From contig NZ_CBCRXM010000001.1 of NCBI RefSeq assembly GCF_965137005.1, forward strand, positions 62,001 through 126,000: DNA of 64,000 nt. The letters are read 5' to 3'. The DNA is from Sphingomonas_O antarctica. GTDB taxonomy: Bacteria > Pseudomonadota > Alphaproteobacteria > Sphingomonadales > Sphingomonadaceae. The position numbers were made by a program, and so were the translations under genes. The notes beneath the pieces are model-generated. The model was given only the letters and a program-made list of their open reading frames with translations, was not told the origin of the DNA and searched no databases. Shown in pieces: positions 42,321-50,867 of the stretch (position 1 is its first letter; every line of letters begins with the position of its first letter).

Positions 42321-42947
42321 ATGATGAAACAGGTTTTGGTGGCGGACGACCATGCGATGATGCGCGCCGCCTTGGCAGGCATGGTCGCGCTCGGCTGGCC
42401 CGATGCGGATGTGACGACGGCAGAGGATTTTACCGCCGCGGTTGCCGCGGCTGCGGGTCGCGACCTGATCCTGTGCGATCTGGCGATGCCCGACATGGGG
42501 CCGGTCGACGGGATTCATGCAGTTCGCACCGCCGCGCCCGATACGCCGTTGATCGTCGTTACGGGGCAGGATGATGACGATTTGCTCATCGCCCTGTTCG
42601 GGCTGGGCATATCGGGGTTCATCCCCAAGACGTCGGACGGTCAGGTGTTCGAAGCCGCGATCCGGCTGGTGCTGGCGGGCGGGCAGTATCTGCCGCCCCG
42701 TTTGCTCGCTTTGGCCGGTGGGCGCGATGTTCCGGCGGCGGTCGATACGAGCATACTCACCGCGCGTCAGCTCGATGTGCTGCGGCTGATGGCGGAGGGG
42801 ATTTCGAACAAGGAAATCGCGCGCCGCCTCGATTTGTCGCCCGCCACGGTCAAGGCGCATGCGGCGGCCGTGTTCAACGCGATGGGCGTCGGCAACCGCA
42901 CCGAAGCCGCCTATCGCGCCCGTGCCGCCGGCCTGCTCGACGGTTAG
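42321..42947 (+). CDS. LuxR/NarL-family response regulator
   Basis: A 208-residue regulator. The receiver has acidic ADD near the N-terminus, phospho-acceptor Asp53 in LILCDLAMPDMG, and a conserved Thr and Lys (IPKTSDGQ). The C-terminal LuxR helix-turn-helix reads LTARQLDVLRLMAEGISNKEIARRL. It pairs with the kinase upstream. Two start ATGs (42321, 42324) are equivalent. The stop overlaps the convergent murI stop by 4 bp. Confidence 0.93.
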   Translation: MMKQVLVADDHAMMRAALAGMVALGWPDADVTTAEDFTAAVAAAAGRDLILCDLAMPDMGPVDGIHAVRTAAPDTPLIVVTGQDDDDLLIALFGLGISGFIPKTSDGQVFEAAIRLVLAGGQYLPPRLLALAGGRDVPAAVDTSILTARQLDVLRLMAEGISNKEIARRLDLSPATVKAHAAAVFNAMGVGNRTEAAYRARAAGLLDG

Positions 42948-43735
42948 AGTGTTTCGAATTTTTCGAAGCCGCGCGCGGCGAATGCGGGGTGCAAGGCTTC
43001 GGGGAATGCGCCGGTAAACACCGCCACACCTGCGGGGCGCTGGTCGGTCCACGCCTGTCCATCAGTCAGCGAGGCGATCCGCCGCGCAATTCCATCCGAG
43101 CCATCGAGCCATTGGATCGGCCGGGGCGCGGCGGCGGCAAGTTCGCCCGCCAGCAACGGGAAATGCGTGCAGGCGAGGACCACCGCATCGATTCGCGCGC
43201 CGTCCGGCCCGGCGAACAGCGGAGCAATGGCGTCACGCATGGCTGCCGGGTCGATCGGCGCACCGCGCAATTTCGCTTCGGCGAGTTCGACCAACGCCGC
43301 CGATCCGTGGCGCAGCACCGTATAATCTGCGGCGAATTCCGCCGCCAGCCGGTCCACATAGGGCTGGCGCACCGTCGCATCGGTGCCGAGCACGCCGATA
43401 ACGCGGCTTTGCGAAACGAGTGCAGCGGGCTTGATCGCGGGCACCGTGCCGACCACCGGCACGTCCAGCGCGGACCGCACATGCGCCAGGGCGATGGTCG
43501 ACGCGGTGTTGCACGCGATCACCACCAGGCGCGGGCGGTAGCGCTCGACCAGCCGCCCGAGCAGCGCGGGCACGCGCGCGGCAATCTCCGCCTCGCCCTT
43601 GGTACCGTAGGGAAAGCCTGCAGCATCGGCGGCATACACCATCGGCATCGTCGGCAGCGCCGCCATCGCCTTGTCGGCGACCGACAGTCCACCAACCCCG
43701 GAATCGAAGAACAGAACGGGCGCGTCGGCGTGCAT
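42944..43735 (-). CDS. murI: Glutamate racemase
   Basis: A 263-residue cofactor-free racemase. It begins APVLFFDSGVGGLSV; the two catalytic Cys are in VVIACNTAST (Cys75) and VLACTHFPLL, and FPYGTKGE is the substrate loop. It makes D-glutamate for peptidoglycan. Divergent from plsY with a 63-bp gap. Function is secure. Confidence 0.96.
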   Translation of the reverse strand: MHADAPVLFFDSGVGGLSVADKAMAALPTMPMVYAADAAGFPYGTKGEAEIAARVPALLGRLVERYRPRLVVIACNTASTIALAHVRSALDVPVVGTVPAIKPAALVSQSRVIGVLGTDATVRQPYVDRLAAEFAADYTVLRHGSAALVELAEAKLRGAPIDPAAMRDAIAPLFAGPDGARIDAVVLACTHFPLLAGELAAAAPRPIQWLDGSDGIARRIASLTDGQAWTDQRPAGVAVFTGAFPEALHPAFAARGFEKFETL

Positions 43736-43798
43736 CGTGCGCGCAGTAACTTGCGCGATGTTATTGTGAAACCGTCACGAACGGAATAAACCGAAAAC

Positions 43799-44410
43799 AT
43801 GCAGGGGTGGCATGAGGCATTGTGGCTGTGGCCGGCGGGGGCGCTGGTGCTCGGCTATCTGCTCGGCTCGATCCCTTTTGGCCTGATCCTCACGCGCTTG
43901 TCGGGCGGCGGCGACATTCGGCAGCAGGGTTCGGGTAATATCGGCGCGACAAACGTGCTGCGCACCGGGCGCAAGGGCGTGGCGCTGGCGACGTTGTTGC
44001 TCGACGGTGGCAAGGGTGCATTGGCATATTTCCTCGGCGAACAGATCGGTCCCGGTCTGGGCATGCATGCCGCGGCGGGGGCATTTTTCGGGCATCTCTA
44101 TCCCGTCTGGCTGGGGTTCAAGGGCGGCAAGGGTGTCGCGACGATGCTCGGCATTTCGCTGGCGATGCTGTGGCCGACGGGACTGGCGTTCGCGCTGGTG
44201 TGGGTGGCGGTGTTCGCCTTGTTCCGCTGGTCGTCGCTCGCCGGGATGTTCGCGGCGTCGGCGGTGCCGGTGACAGCGGCGATTCTCGGGCGGTTCGACG
44301 TCACCTTGCTGACGCTTGCGTTCGCCTTGGTGCTGATCTGGAAGCACCGTGAAAATATCGACCGTCTGTTGTCGGGTGAGGAACCGCATTTCGGCCGCAG
44401 CGCCGCGTGA
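43799..44410 (+). CDS. plsY: Glycerol-3-phosphate acyltransferase
   Basis: A 203-residue inner-membrane protein with the PlsY signature motifs: GYLLGSIPFGLILTRLSGGGDIRQQGSGNIGATN, GKGALAYFLG and GHLYPVWLGFKGGKGVATMLG. It acylates glycerol 3-phosphate with acyl-phosphate, the first step of phospholipid synthesis. Its TGA overlaps the GTG start of dprA by 4 bp, a common plsY-dprA pairing. Confidence 0.96.
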   Translation: MQGWHEALWLWPAGALVLGYLLGSIPFGLILTRLSGGGDIRQQGSGNIGATNVLRTGRKGVALATLLLDGGKGALAYFLGEQIGPGLGMHAAAGAFFGHLYPVWLGFKGGKGVATMLGISLAMLWPTGLAFALVWVAVFALFRWSSLAGMFAASAVPVTAAILGRFDVTLLTLAFALVLIWKHRENIDRLLSGEEPHFGRSAA

Positions 44411-45486
44411 CCCTCGAACAGCTCGCGAAATTGCGGCTGGTCCGCTCCGAACGCGTCGGCCCGATTACGTTTCGCCAACTCGTCGCGCGCTTCGGCAGCG
44501 CCACTGCAGCGTTATCCGCACTCCCCGATCTTGCGCGGCGCGGCGGTGGCGCCCCATTGCGGATCGCCAGCGAAGCCGAGGTGACGACCGAAGCGCGCGC
44601 GGTCGAACGGGCCGGCGCGCGTTACCTGTTCGCAGGCGATGCCGATTTCCCGCCGCTGCTTGCCGAACTCGACAACGCCCCCGTCGCGATGACCGTGCGT
44701 GGCCATTGCGAAATCCTCACCCGCCCGTGCATCGCCATCGTCGGCGCGCGCAACGCCAGCGCCGCCGCCTGCCGCTTTGCCCGCGAACTGGCGCTGGGTT
44801 TGGCCGATCGCGATTGCGTGGTAGTGTCGGGTCTCGCGCGCGGCATCGACACCGCGGCGCATCAAGGATCGCTGCGCGGCGGCACGATCGGTGTCATCGC
44901 CAGCGGCATCGACATCGCCTTTCCGCGCGAAAATGCGGATTTGCAGGAAGCGGTGGCGACCGACGGCCTGCTCATCGCCGAACAGCCGCCGGGCACCGAA
45001 CCGCTGGCGCGCCATTTCCCGTATCGCAATCGCATTATCGCCGGGCTGGGGGTCGGGACCGTGGTGGTCGAGGCCGCGCCCAAATCAGGTTCGCTGATCA
45101 CCGCCCGGCTGGCCAATGAAGCAGGGCGCGAGGTCATGGCGGTCCCCGGCAGTCCGCTCGATCCGCGCGCCCAAGGCTGCAATTTGCTGATCCGCGAAGG
45201 CGCGACACTTATCCAAAATGCCGACGACGTGCTTGAGGCGATCAGCGCGATGTCGGGCCACGTCCGCAGCGCGCGTGAGGCGTATGAGGCTATGCCCGTG
45301 GCGATGGACGTCGACGATGCTGCGTTCGATGCGGTCTGCAGCCTGATGTCGCACACACCGGTCGCGATCGACGAACTCGTGCGCCAGAGCGGCTTGCCGT
45401 CACCCGTCGTCGCGGCGGCCTTGCTCGACCTCGAGCTTGCCGGCACCGTCATCCGCCACGCCGGAAGCCGCGTCGCGCTGCGTTAA
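44407..45486 (+). CDS. dprA: DNA-processing protein DprA
   Basis: A 359-residue protein. The Rossmann-type DNA-binding domain has IVGARNASAAACRFARELA and VVSGLARGIDTAAHQGSL, then NRIIAGLG and EAAPKSGSLITARLANEAGREV. The C-terminal winged domain (about 290-359) ends GTVIRHAGSRVALR. DprA protects incoming single-stranded DNA and loads RecA during transformation. No other competence gene is in the window. GTG start overlapping plsY. Confidence 0.95.
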   Translation: MTLEQLAKLRLVRSERVGPITFRQLVARFGSATAALSALPDLARRGGGAPLRIASEAEVTTEARAVERAGARYLFAGDADFPPLLAELDNAPVAMTVRGHCEILTRPCIAIVGARNASAAACRFARELALGLADRDCVVVSGLARGIDTAAHQGSLRGGTIGVIASGIDIAFPRENADLQEAVATDGLLIAEQPPGTEPLARHFPYRNRIIAGLGVGTVVVEAAPKSGSLITARLANEAGREVMAVPGSPLDPRAQGCNLLIREGATLIQNADDVLEAISAMSGHVRSAREAYEAMPVAMDVDDAAFDAVCSLMSHTPVAIDELVRQSGLPSPVVAAALLDLELAGTVIRHAGSRVALR

Positions 45487-46442
45487 GGATGCCAGCGGCT
45501 CTCGCGAATCCAGCGGCTGCCGAGATATTTGGTCCCGCGTTTTACCGGTAGCCCGGCATGTTCGGACAGGGGATCGACGGCGCGGTCGGGCAGGGCGTTG
45601 GCAAAGACGACAACATCGCCCTTGCGCCCCTTCACCTTCAAGCCGGTCTTCACGAACGCCGTCTCGCCGCCCTCATAATCGTGATTGAGATACACCAGCG
45701 CAGTCAGCCGCCGCTGGTTCTTTGCCGCGCGGACGAAATCGAAATGCGGCTTATATTGCTGGCCGGGGCGATAGCGCAGGATCTGCAACGCCTCGCCATG
45801 TTCCGCATCGCTGCCACTCACCGCTGCCAGCCGCCGGTTGAGCGCATGGACCGCCGGGTCCTCGATCAGCCAGTGAAAGGTGGCGCCGTCCGACCCGCGC
45901 ATCGCGTCGCGGACCAACTGCCGTTGGGCATTGTACACTGTCGATGGCTGGTAATTCGCCTCCGCCGCGGCGCGCAGATAATCGCACTCGCCCGCGGTAA
46001 ACAGGCGCTCGAACTTGGTGACCCGGGGGCTGGTGCTGAGTATTTCGCCCTCGGGGAGGGTTAGTGGATCGCCGTCGGCATCAAGCTTCATCCGGCCGAT
46101 CAGTTCGAACGCCTTGCGCCGCGCCGGATCGCGTTTCGCCTCATTCTCCAGGCGAGCGACCGCCGCCGTCCAGTCGCGTGGTCCTGCCACCCCATTGCCC
46201 AGCAGGTTCGTCGAATAGGCCGCTGCCTCGACATTCCCCATATCCCCGGCGCGGCGATACAGCTGCCGTGCCTCCACGGGGTCTTGCGGCAGAACGCCCG
46301 ACCATTTCCAGTCGGCCAAAATGAACAGTGCGTCGGGATCGCCCGCCGCCACCTGCCGGTGGACGATCAGGGCACCCTCGGCGACCCGCCCGGCATCGGC
46401 CAGTGCGAGCGCCTGCTGCAATTCGGGGGAGAAACGTCGCAC
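45483..46442 (-). CDS. 2OG-Fe(II) prolyl 4-hydroxylase-type oxygenase with Sel1-like repeats
   Basis: About 319 residues. Two Sel1-like helical repeats (GDPDALFILADWKWSGVLPQ, GNVEAAAYSTNLLGNGV) precede a P4Hc domain with the iron site YKPHFDFV (His-x-Asp), FVKTGLKVKGRKGDVVVFAN and the distal His and Arg/Lys in SEHAGLPVKRGTKY. It should hydroxylate a protein or peptide with iron and 2-oxoglutarate. The start is uncertain: I take the GTG of VRRFSPELQQ, because earlier codons run into the divergent topA promoter and gene. The partner protein is unknown. Confidence 0.8.
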   Translation of the reverse strand: MRRFSPELQQALALADAGRVAEGALIVHRQVAAGDPDALFILADWKWSGVLPQDPVEARQLYRRAGDMGNVEAAAYSTNLLGNGVAGPRDWTAAVARLENEAKRDPARRKAFELIGRMKLDADGDPLTLPEGEILSTSPRVTKFERLFTAGECDYLRAAAEANYQPSTVYNAQRQLVRDAMRGSDGATFHWLIEDPAVHALNRRLAAVSGSDAEHGEALQILRYRPGQQYKPHFDFVRAAKNQRRLTALVYLNHDYEGGETAFVKTGLKVKGRKGDVVVFANALPDRAVDPLSEHAGLPVKRGTKYLGSRWIRESRWHP

Positions 46443-46522
46443 GGCTTCGCTATGCCGCGCTTGACGCGACGCCGAAAGCCCCGCCACCCTCGCGCGTACA
46501 CGTAAGGACAGTTTTTCGCGCC

Positions 46523-49054
46523 ATGCAGCTCGTCGTCGTCGAATCTCCGGCCAAGGCCAAGACCATCGAAGGTTATCTGGGCAAGGACTACCGTGTCCTT
46601 GCATCCTATGGCCATGTCCGCGACCTGCCGCCCAAGGACGGATCGGTGCATCCCGACGACGGTTTTGCGATGGATTGGGAGACTTATCCCGACAAGGCGA
46701 AACAGCTGAAAGCGATAACCGATCTGGCTAAAACGGCCGATCGCCTTATCCTTGCTACCGATCCCGATCGCGAGGGTGAGGCGATTTCGTGGCATGTGCG
46801 CGAAGTGCTGGCCAAGAAGAAGGCGCTACCGAAAGAGGTGGAGCGGGTCACGTTCAACGCGATTACCAAGGCGTCGATCCTCGAGGCGATGCAGCATCCG
46901 CGCGAGCTCGACGAGGATTTGATCGATGCGTATCGCGCGCGGCGGGCTTTGGACTATTTGGTTGGTTTCACATTGTCACCGGTGCTGTGGCGCAAGCTTC
47001 CCGGTGCGCGTTCGGCCGGGCGGGTCCAGTCCGTCGCGCTGCGCCTGATCGTCGACCGCGAGCGCGAGATCGAAGCGTTCAAGGCGCAGGAATATTGGTC
47101 GGTCACCGCCACGCTGGAGCAGGACGGCACCGCGTTCGACGCGCGCCTGGTGCGCTGGAAAGGCGACAAGATCGACCGACTGACCATCGGCGCGGCGGGG
47201 GATGCCGAGGCGGCGAAGGCTGCGGTCGAGGCGGGGCGTTTCACCGTCGCTGACGTTGAGACCAAGCCGCTCAGCCGCAACCCGCCCGCGCCGTTCACCA
47301 CCTCGACGCTGCAGCAGGAGGCGGCGCGCAAGCTCGGCTTCTCCGCGACCCACACCATGCGCCTTGCACAGGGGCTCTATGAAGACGGCGCGATCACGTA
47401 CATGCGCACAGACGGCGTGCAGATGGACGGCAGCGCCATCTCCGCCGCGCGTGGCGCGATCGCCAAGCGCTATGACGCGAGCTACGTCCCCGACAAGCCG
47501 CGCCAATACACCGCCAAGGCCAAGAATGCGCAGGAAGCGCATGAAGCGATCCGCCCGACCGACTTTACCAAGGACCGCGCAGGCTCGGGCGACCATGCGC
47601 GTCTGTACGAACTGATCTGGAAACGCGCGATGGCGAGCCAGATGCAGTCGGCCCGGCTGGAACGCACCACCGTCACGCTGGAGGACGGCACCGGCCAGAC
47701 CGCGTTACGTGCCACCGGCCAGGTGGTGCTCTTCCCCGGCTATCTCGCGCTCTATGAGGAAGGCCGTGACGATGCCGCCGAAGAAGACGCCCGCCTGCCG
47801 CGCCTCGGCAAGGGCGATGCGCCCGCCAAAAAGGACGTACGCGCCGAACAGCATTTCACCCAGCCGCCGCCGCGTTACTCCGAAGCCAGTCTGGTCAAGC
47901 GGATGGAGGAACTCGGCATTGGCCGTCCCTCGACCTATGCCGCGACGCTGCAGACGCTCAAGGACCGCGACTATGTCACGCTCGACAAGAACCGCTTTTC
48001 GCCCAGCGAAAGCGGCCGCCTAGTCACCGCGTTCCTCGAACGCTTCTTCGAACGCTATGTGAATTTCGATTACACGGCGGGCCTTGAGGACAGCCTGGAT
48101 GACGTCTCGGGCGGGCGCATGGAATGGCGCGCCCTGCTCGAAGCATTCTGGAAGGACTTCAAACCCAAGACCGCCGAAGTGATGGAGGCCAAGCCCTCCG
48201 AAGTCACCGCCGCGCTCGACGAATTCCTGTCGCCCTATCTGTTCCCGGAGCGTGAGGACGGCAGCGACCCGCGCCTGTGCCCCAATTGCGGCAATGGGCG
48301 CCTGTCACTGCGCGGCGGTAAGTTCGGCGCGTTCGTCGCCTGCTCGAACTATCCCGATTGCAAATACACGCGTCAGTTTGGTCAACCGGGCGGTGAAGCG
48401 ACCGCCACCCAAGATGCAGTTTTGGGGAATGACCCCGTCAGCGGGCTGCCTGTCGAGAGCAAGTCGGGACGCTTCGGCCCCTACGTCCAGTTGGGCGAGG
48501 GAAAAGAGGCCAAGCGGTCGTCGATCCCGAAGGATGCGGGTGAACTCGACCTCGAACTCGCGTTGAAACTTCTGTCGTTGCCGCGTGAAGTCGGGACGCA
48601 TCCCGAAAGTGGGTTGCCGATCACGGCTTCGATCGGTCGTTATGGGCCGTATCTGCTGCATGACGGCAAATATGCTCGCCTGACCTCGACCGCCGAAGTG
48701 TTCGAAACCGGCATGAACACCGCCGTGGTCAAGCTGGCCGAGGCTGCGGCGAATGGCGGACGTCCGGCGCGCGGCGCGCGTGCGCCGCTCAAGGAACTCG
48801 GCAAACATCCGCGCACCGAGGCCGAGATCAAGGTGATGGAAGGCCGGTTCGGCGCCTACGTCACCGACGGCGAGACCAACGCGACCCTGCCCAAATCGAT
48901 CGAGCCGACCGCGTTGACGCTCGAAGAAGCCGTCCAGCTCCTCGACGCCCGCGCGGCAATGGGTCCGCCGAAGAAGAAGGGCCGTAAGGCACCGGCGAAG
49001 AAGGCGGCTTTAAAAAAACCCGCCGCGAAGAAGCCGACGGCGAAAAAGAAGTAG
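46523..49054 (+). CDS. topA: DNA topoisomerase I
   Basis: An 843-residue type IA topoisomerase. The Toprim domain begins MQLVVVESPAKAKTIEGYLG and has ATDPDREGEAISWH; active-site Tyr293 is in GAITYMRTDG. A zinc finger (CPNCGNGRLSLRGGKFGAFVACSNYPDC) and further repeats follow, ending in a Lys/Ala-rich tail (KKKGRKAPAKKAALKKPAAK). It relaxes negative supercoils. The frame is open for 195 bp upstream, but MQLVVVESP is the family start. The TAG stop is the first base of a long inverted repeat. Confidence 0.96.
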   Translation: MQLVVVESPAKAKTIEGYLGKDYRVLASYGHVRDLPPKDGSVHPDDGFAMDWETYPDKAKQLKAITDLAKTADRLILATDPDREGEAISWHVREVLAKKKALPKEVERVTFNAITKASILEAMQHPRELDEDLIDAYRARRALDYLVGFTLSPVLWRKLPGARSAGRVQSVALRLIVDREREIEAFKAQEYWSVTATLEQDGTAFDARLVRWKGDKIDRLTIGAAGDAEAAKAAVEAGRFTVADVETKPLSRNPPAPFTTSTLQQEAARKLGFSATHTMRLAQGLYEDGAITYMRTDGVQMDGSAISAARGAIAKRYDASYVPDKPRQYTAKAKNAQEAHEAIRPTDFTKDRAGSGDHARLYELIWKRAMASQMQSARLERTTVTLEDGTGQTALRATGQVVLFPGYLALYEEGRDDAAEEDARLPRLGKGDAPAKKDVRAEQHFTQPPPRYSEASLVKRMEELGIGRPSTYAATLQTLKDRDYVTLDKNRFSPSESGRLVTAFLERFFERYVNFDYTAGLEDSLDDVSGGRMEWRALLEAFWKDFKPKTAEVMEAKPSEVTAALDEFLSPYLFPEREDGSDPRLCPNCGNGRLSLRGGKFGAFVACSNYPDCKYTRQFGQPGGEATATQDAVLGNDPVSGLPVESKSGRFGPYVQLGEGKEAKRSSIPKDAGELDLELALKLLSLPREVGTHPESGLPITASIGRYGPYLLHDGKYARLTSTAEVFETGMNTAVVKLAEAAANGGRPARGARAPLKELGKHPRTEAEIKVMEGRFGAYVTDGETNATLPKSIEPTALTLEEAVQLLDARAAMGPPKKKGRKAPAKKAALKKPAAKKPTAKKK

Positions 49055-49134
49055 CGTCGCCCCGGCGCAGGCCGGGGCCGCTTACGAAGGTCGCGCTCCT
49101 TCGATAACGGCCCCGGCCTGCGCCGGGGCGACGC
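49054..49134 (+). terminator. 81-bp inverted repeat after topA with T tract
   Basis: Perfect 27-bp arms (49054-49080 and 49108-49134, starting GCGTCGCCCCGGCGCAGG) enclose an inner stem CGAAGG/CCTTCG. The last base of the topA stop is the first base of the element, and GTTTTG follows, as in an intrinsic terminator. Its length and CCGGCGCAGGCCGGGG core also fit a dispersed sphingomonad palindrome. Confidence 0.7.
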
Positions 49135-49173
49135 GTTTTGGAACGAACCCGCCACCGCCGCGTCCCTCCAGTG

Positions 49174-49947
49174 ATGCGGATCGCGACTTACAATGTGAAC
49201 GGGGTCAACGGTCGCCTGCCGGTGCTGTTGCGCTGGCTGGAAGAGACGCAACCCCACGTCGTCTGCCTGCAGGAACTCAAGGCGCCCGACGAGAAATTTC
49301 CCGAAGAAGCGATCAAGGCCGCGGGGTACGACGCGATCTGGCACGGCCAGAAAAGCTGGAACGGCGTCGCGATCCTCAGCCGCGTGGGTAAGCCCCAAGA
49401 AACACAGCGCGGCCTTGCCGGCGATCCCGAAGACACGCACAGCCGCTATATCGAGGCGGCGGTCGGCGGCATCCTCATCGGCGGACTATACCTCCCCAAC
49501 GGCAACCCGCGCCCCGGCCCCAAATTCGATTATAAACTCCGCTGGTTCGAACGTTTCGCCGAACATGCGCAGGGGTTGCTCGATACCAAATTGCCGGTGA
49601 TACTGGCGGGCGATTACAACGTCATGCCGACCGAGCTCGACGTCTACAAACCCGAACGCTGGACCGACGATGCGCTGTTCGCCCCAGAAATCCGCCATGC
49701 CTTTGCCGCTCTCGTCTCACAGGGCTGGACCGACGCCCTGCGCCATCTCCACCCGGCAGAAACCATCTACACCTTCTTCGATTACTTCCGGAACGCCTAT
49801 GTCCGCAACGCGGGCCTGCGCATCGATCATCTGCTCCTCAGCCCCGCCATCGCCCCGCGACTGGACAGCGCGGGCACCGACCATCATGTTCGCGGCTGGG
49901 AAAAGACCAGCGACCATGTGCCGACATGGATCGAATTGAAGGATTGA
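49174..49947 (+). CDS. xth: Exodeoxyribonuclease III
   Basis: A 257-residue AP-endonuclease/exonuclease. MRIATYNVNGVNGRL and VCLQELKAPDEKFP contain the metal-binding Asn and Glu; ILAGDYNVMPTELD and the C-terminal RIDHLLLSP and TSDHVPTWIEL carry the catalytic Asp and His. It repairs abasic sites and 3' blocked ends. It follows topA after a terminator-like palindrome and is followed 2 bp later by a hydrolase gene. Confidence 0.95.
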   Translation: MRIATYNVNGVNGRLPVLLRWLEETQPHVVCLQELKAPDEKFPEEAIKAAGYDAIWHGQKSWNGVAILSRVGKPQETQRGLAGDPEDTHSRYIEAAVGGILIGGLYLPNGNPRPGPKFDYKLRWFERFAEHAQGLLDTKLPVILAGDYNVMPTELDVYKPERWTDDALFAPEIRHAFAALVSQGWTDALRHLHPAETIYTFFDYFRNAYVRNAGLRIDHLLLSPAIAPRLDSAGTDHHVRGWEKTSDHVPTWIELKD

Positions 49948-49949
49948 GG

Positions 49950-50867
49950 ATGCGCGAAGGCAAGGCCAAGGTCGGTGACCTCGAACTGCATTACGAGGAT
50001 CATGGCCGTGAGACCGATCCGGCGATCCTGCTGATCATGGGCCTCGGCGCGCAATTGATCTGGTGGCCCGATGCGCTGGTCGATGCGCTTGTCGCCAAGG
50101 GCTTTCGTGTCATCCGCCACGACAATCGCGATATCGGCCTGTCGACCAAGCTGGCACATTTGCCGCCGCCGGGTGCCCGCGCGCTGATGGCAACCGCGTT
50201 TCTCGGGCGACCGCTGGCGACGCCGTACACGCTCGAGGCGTTGGCAGCGGACGCGGTGGGTGTGCTCGATCATTTGGGGATCGCGCAGGCCCATATCGTC
50301 GGCGCATCGATGGGCGGGATGATCGCGCAAATTTTCGCCGCGACTTATCCAGAACGCGTGCTCAGTCTGACATCGATCATGTCGACCAGCGGGCGCAAGG
50401 AATTGAAGAAGCCGGCGCTTTCATTGCAATTGCGGATGCTCAAGCGGCGGCAGCACGACGCCCCGCGCGCGACCAAGATTGCCGAGGTGATGAACACGTT
50501 GCGGTTGATCGGGTCGCCCGATCAGGGCGCGCAGGTCGATGCGGAACGTGCCGCCCTGGCGACACGCGCGGTCGATCGCAGCTTTTATCCGGACGGCGCA
50601 CGGCGTCAGTTGGGGGCGATTATCGCGTCGGGGGACCGCGTTGCGGCGCTCGGGCGGATCACCGCGCCGACGTTGGTGATTCACGGTACGGCCGACCGGT
50701 TGGTACCGCCCGATGGCGGAGAGGATACGGCGCGCCTGATCCTCGGCGCGCGGCTGGAGATGATTCCGGGCATGGGTCACGACCTGCCGGGGCCATTGGT
50801 GCCGCGTATCGCCGATCTCATCGCCGAGCACGCCACCGCCGCCACCGCGACCAAGGCCGCCGCCTAG
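49950..50867 (+). CDS. Alpha/beta hydrolase
   Basis: A 305-residue alpha/beta-hydrolase-fold protein. The nucleophile elbow is GASMGG (Ser), a later Asp is in HGTADRLVPP and the catalytic His is in IPGMGHDLPG. The oxyanion region is LLIMGLGAQLIWWP. The closest look is to proline-iminopeptidase or aclacinomycin-methylesterase-like enzymes; the substrate is unknown. Start chosen at ATG MREGKAKVGDLELHYED, just after the xth stop. The stop overlaps the zwf stop (CTAG). Confidence 0.85.
   Translation: MREGKAKVGDLELHYEDHGRETDPAILLIMGLGAQLIWWPDALVDALVAKGFRVIRHDNRDIGLSTKLAHLPPPGARALMATAFLGRPLATPYTLEALAADAVGVLDHLGIAQAHIVGASMGGMIAQIFAATYPERVLSLTSIMSTSGRKELKKPALSLQLRMLKRRQHDAPRATKIAEVMNTLRLIGSPDQGAQVDAERAALATRAVDRSFYPDGARRQLGAIIASGDRVAALGRITAPTLVIHGTADRLVPPDGGEDTARLILGARLEMIPGMGHDLPGPLVPRIADLIAEHATAATATKAAA

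Noticed and set aside
46328..46522. A 65-codon N-terminal extension of topA
   Set aside because: It is Arg/Pro-rich, runs over the divergent hydroxylase start, and the family begins at MQLVVVESPAKAK.
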